Assembly (NCBI GenBank): GCA_028867235.1
Contig: JAGWGS010000010.1
Location: 1 to 16,147 of the forward strand
Source: Nitrososphaerota archaeon
Lineage (GTDB): Archaea; Thermoproteota; Nitrososphaeria; Nitrososphaerales; Nitrosopumilaceae
Reading direction: 5' to 3'
DNA length: 16,147 nucleotides
The stretch's first letter is position 1. Every line of letters starts with the position of its first letter. The notes beneath the pieces were generated by a model. The model searched no databases and was not told the origin of the DNA. It saw only the letters and a list, made by a program, of their open reading frames with translations. Positions 15,111-16,147 of this stretch are shown in pieces. The translations under genes were made by a program, and so were the position numbers.

Positions 15111-16101
15111 GCCAATGGGAAATCTGCAAGAATTCTTCCATGCCTTCCTTCCTTAGTATCTTCAACAATGCATTTGCCTGGGGTGTAGACAAAACTGGCT
15201 TGTGGAAATGATTATCTGTTGATATTCTTGGACATGCAACCTGAATGAATGCATCAATTCCCTTTAGGTTGCGCAATCTTTCATCTGTGATATCTGTTAT
15301 TGCAAATAGCTGTACTTTCTTTCCCATTTTTTCTAATTCTTTTTTGAATTTTATTGCAGTGACTTTTGAGAACTGACCTTCCTTTAGACCTACAATTATT
15401 CCAAATGTCTCAGCCTCTGCTGCCTTGTAAACTGTCAATATGGCAGATTTTTGCAATTTTCTTGCAAATTCTGTAACTTCTCTAATCTCATTAAAGTATG
15501 GATCCAGTACATATGTTGGCAGGTTAGTGGACAACGCAATCCCCGCAGCATGAAAATTACTTTGTCCCAAGAATACGTTTGCCTCTACCACATTCTTTGT
15601 TTCTGCTACTGGATAAAACTCGCAACCAAATACCTGGCCGTCGTTTAGCTGTCCCTTGCCTTTTCCAATCTTTACTGTCATTCCTCCTTCTTCGAGTATC
15701 TCCCGCACCTTGTCTATCTCATGCAAATGCTGGCTGTCTGTAACAAGTGAGACTGTTCGCTCTTTGACTTCTTTAGCACATTTTCTGGCGATTTTTTCAA
15801 ATGGCATGTTGTCAAATGCATCTATTAGAACTATATTGTCTCCAAAACTCATCGAATTAATCGTATGACCTATGTGAAATAGAATTTCTGCCCCTAAAAC
15901 TTTTGCACCATTAGCGTTGAGATCGCATGTACCAAAACAACTGTCTGCCATAACATAGGCTGGAATTCCAAATTTTTCCATTATTCTTGATGCAGTCTCC
16001 TGGATCTTTGGTATTATTCCATCTGGACCATTTAACGCCACTGAAGCAGGTTTTCTTTTTTCTATTTCCTGGAAAATCTTTTCCTCATCTATTACTATCA
16101 A
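15106..16101 (-). CDS. dph2: Diphthamide synthase Dph2 (3-amino-3-carboxypropyl transferase)
   Basis: Archaeal Dph2 works as a homodimer and uses an unusual [4Fe-4S] cluster to cut S-adenosylmethionine, moving the 3-amino-3-carboxypropyl group onto a histidine of elongation factor 2. This is the first step of diphthamide formation. The 331-residue length is normal. The three cluster cysteines can be placed in ADSCFGTCD (C59, with C55 nearby), FGCEFYP (C160) and VACPRISTD (C290), one in each of the three similar domains. The ATG at 16101 has the palindromic box ATTTAAAT (16126-16133) centred about 28 nt upstream, consistent with a leaderless start. It is the first gene of the probable dph2-csl4-pheA group. 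Confidence 0.94.
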   Translation of the reverse strand: MIVIDEEKIFQEIEKRKPASVALNGPDGIIPKIQETASRIMEKFGIPAYVMADSCFGTCDLNANGAKVLGAEILFHIGHTINSMSFGDNIVLIDAFDNMPFEKIARKCAKEVKERTVSLVTDSQHLHEIDKVREILEEGGMTVKIGKGKGQLNDGQVFGCEFYPVAETKNVVEANVFLGQSNFHAAGIALSTNLPTYVLDPYFNEIREVTEFARKLQKSAILTVYKAAEAETFGIIVGLKEGQFSKVTAIKFKKELEKMGKKVQLFAITDITDERLRNLKGIDAFIQVACPRISTDNHFHKPVLSTPQANALLKILRKEGMEEFLQISHWL

Positions 16102-16125
16102 TCGTTATCAACAATTGTTTTTTTA

Positions 16126-16133
16126 ATTTAAAT
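16126..16133 (-). promoter_or_regulatory. TATA-like box of dph2
   Basis: ATTTAAAT, the same on both strands, lies about 28 nt before the dph2 ATG at 16101, matching the leaderless spacing of the other promoters in this window. The gene further upstream is outside the window, so a divergent partner cannot be excluded. Confidence 0.5.
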
Positions 16134-16147
16134 CAAACGAACTTCCA

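Noticed and set aside
1..16147. Mobile element, CRISPR array, tRNA or defence island
   Set aside because: No transposase, integrase, spaced direct repeats, cloverleaf or defence gene was seen; every gap is short and flanked by housekeeping genes.

Overview
The window is a gene-dense piece of an archaeal chromosome, most likely from an ammonia-oxidising Nitrososphaerota (Thaumarchaeota) of the Nitrosopumilales type. The evidence is the archaeal or eukaryote-like gene content: ribosomal proteins S27e and L44e, a group II chaperonin, the exosome subunit Csl4, the diphthamide enzyme Dph2, archaeal CobY and the archaeal pterin kinase MptE. AT-rich DNA, very short intergenic gaps, several TTG starts and TATA-like boxes about 27 nt upstream of start codons (leaderless transcripts) agree with this. 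The genus cannot be fixed by reading alone. I see no insertion sequence, integrase, CRISPR array, tRNA or rRNA, and no gene-free stretch longer than about 115 bases, so this looks like core chromosome and not an island.

Layout. 1-1289 (+): the end of cobS, then cobY, two late steps of cobalamin (B12) nucleotide-loop assembly. 1272-1747 (-): rpl44e and rps27e, ribosomal zinc-ribbon proteins, converging on cobY. 1815-3587 (+): an adenine-deaminase-family amidohydrolase with altered signature motifs. 3632-6276 (+): a thermosome subunit followed closely by a PfkB-family kinase. 6362-7807 (+): a secreted protein made of four PKD/Ig-like domains. 7899-9978 (-): a thaumarchaeal-type coiled-coil protein of unknown function and guaA (GMP synthase). 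10094-11729: divergent mptE (-) and dihydropteroate synthase (+), both pterin cofactor genes. 11760-13199 (+): guaB-like IMP dehydrogenase. 13236-13700 (+): a small two-span membrane protein. 13697-16101 (-): dph2, csl4 and pheA.

How the genes fit together. The window carries housekeeping biosynthesis (B12, GMP, a folate or methanopterin-type cofactor, phenylalanine) and information processing (ribosome, chaperonin, exosome, elongation factor 2 modification). guaB and guaA would together convert IMP to GMP, and the amidohydrolase may feed purine salvage while releasing ammonia. mptE and the dihydropteroate synthase catalyse consecutive steps and are divided only by a tightly overlapping divergent promoter.

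I did not find a clear new multi-gene system. The best leads are enzyme-level oddities: the deaminase-like protein has lost family hallmark residues, the IMP dehydrogenase-like protein lacks the usual Arg-Tyr flap dyad, and the dihydropteroate synthase has a changed substrate loop. At the DNA level, two divergent gene pairs have core promoters so close that both are unlikely to be occupied at once.
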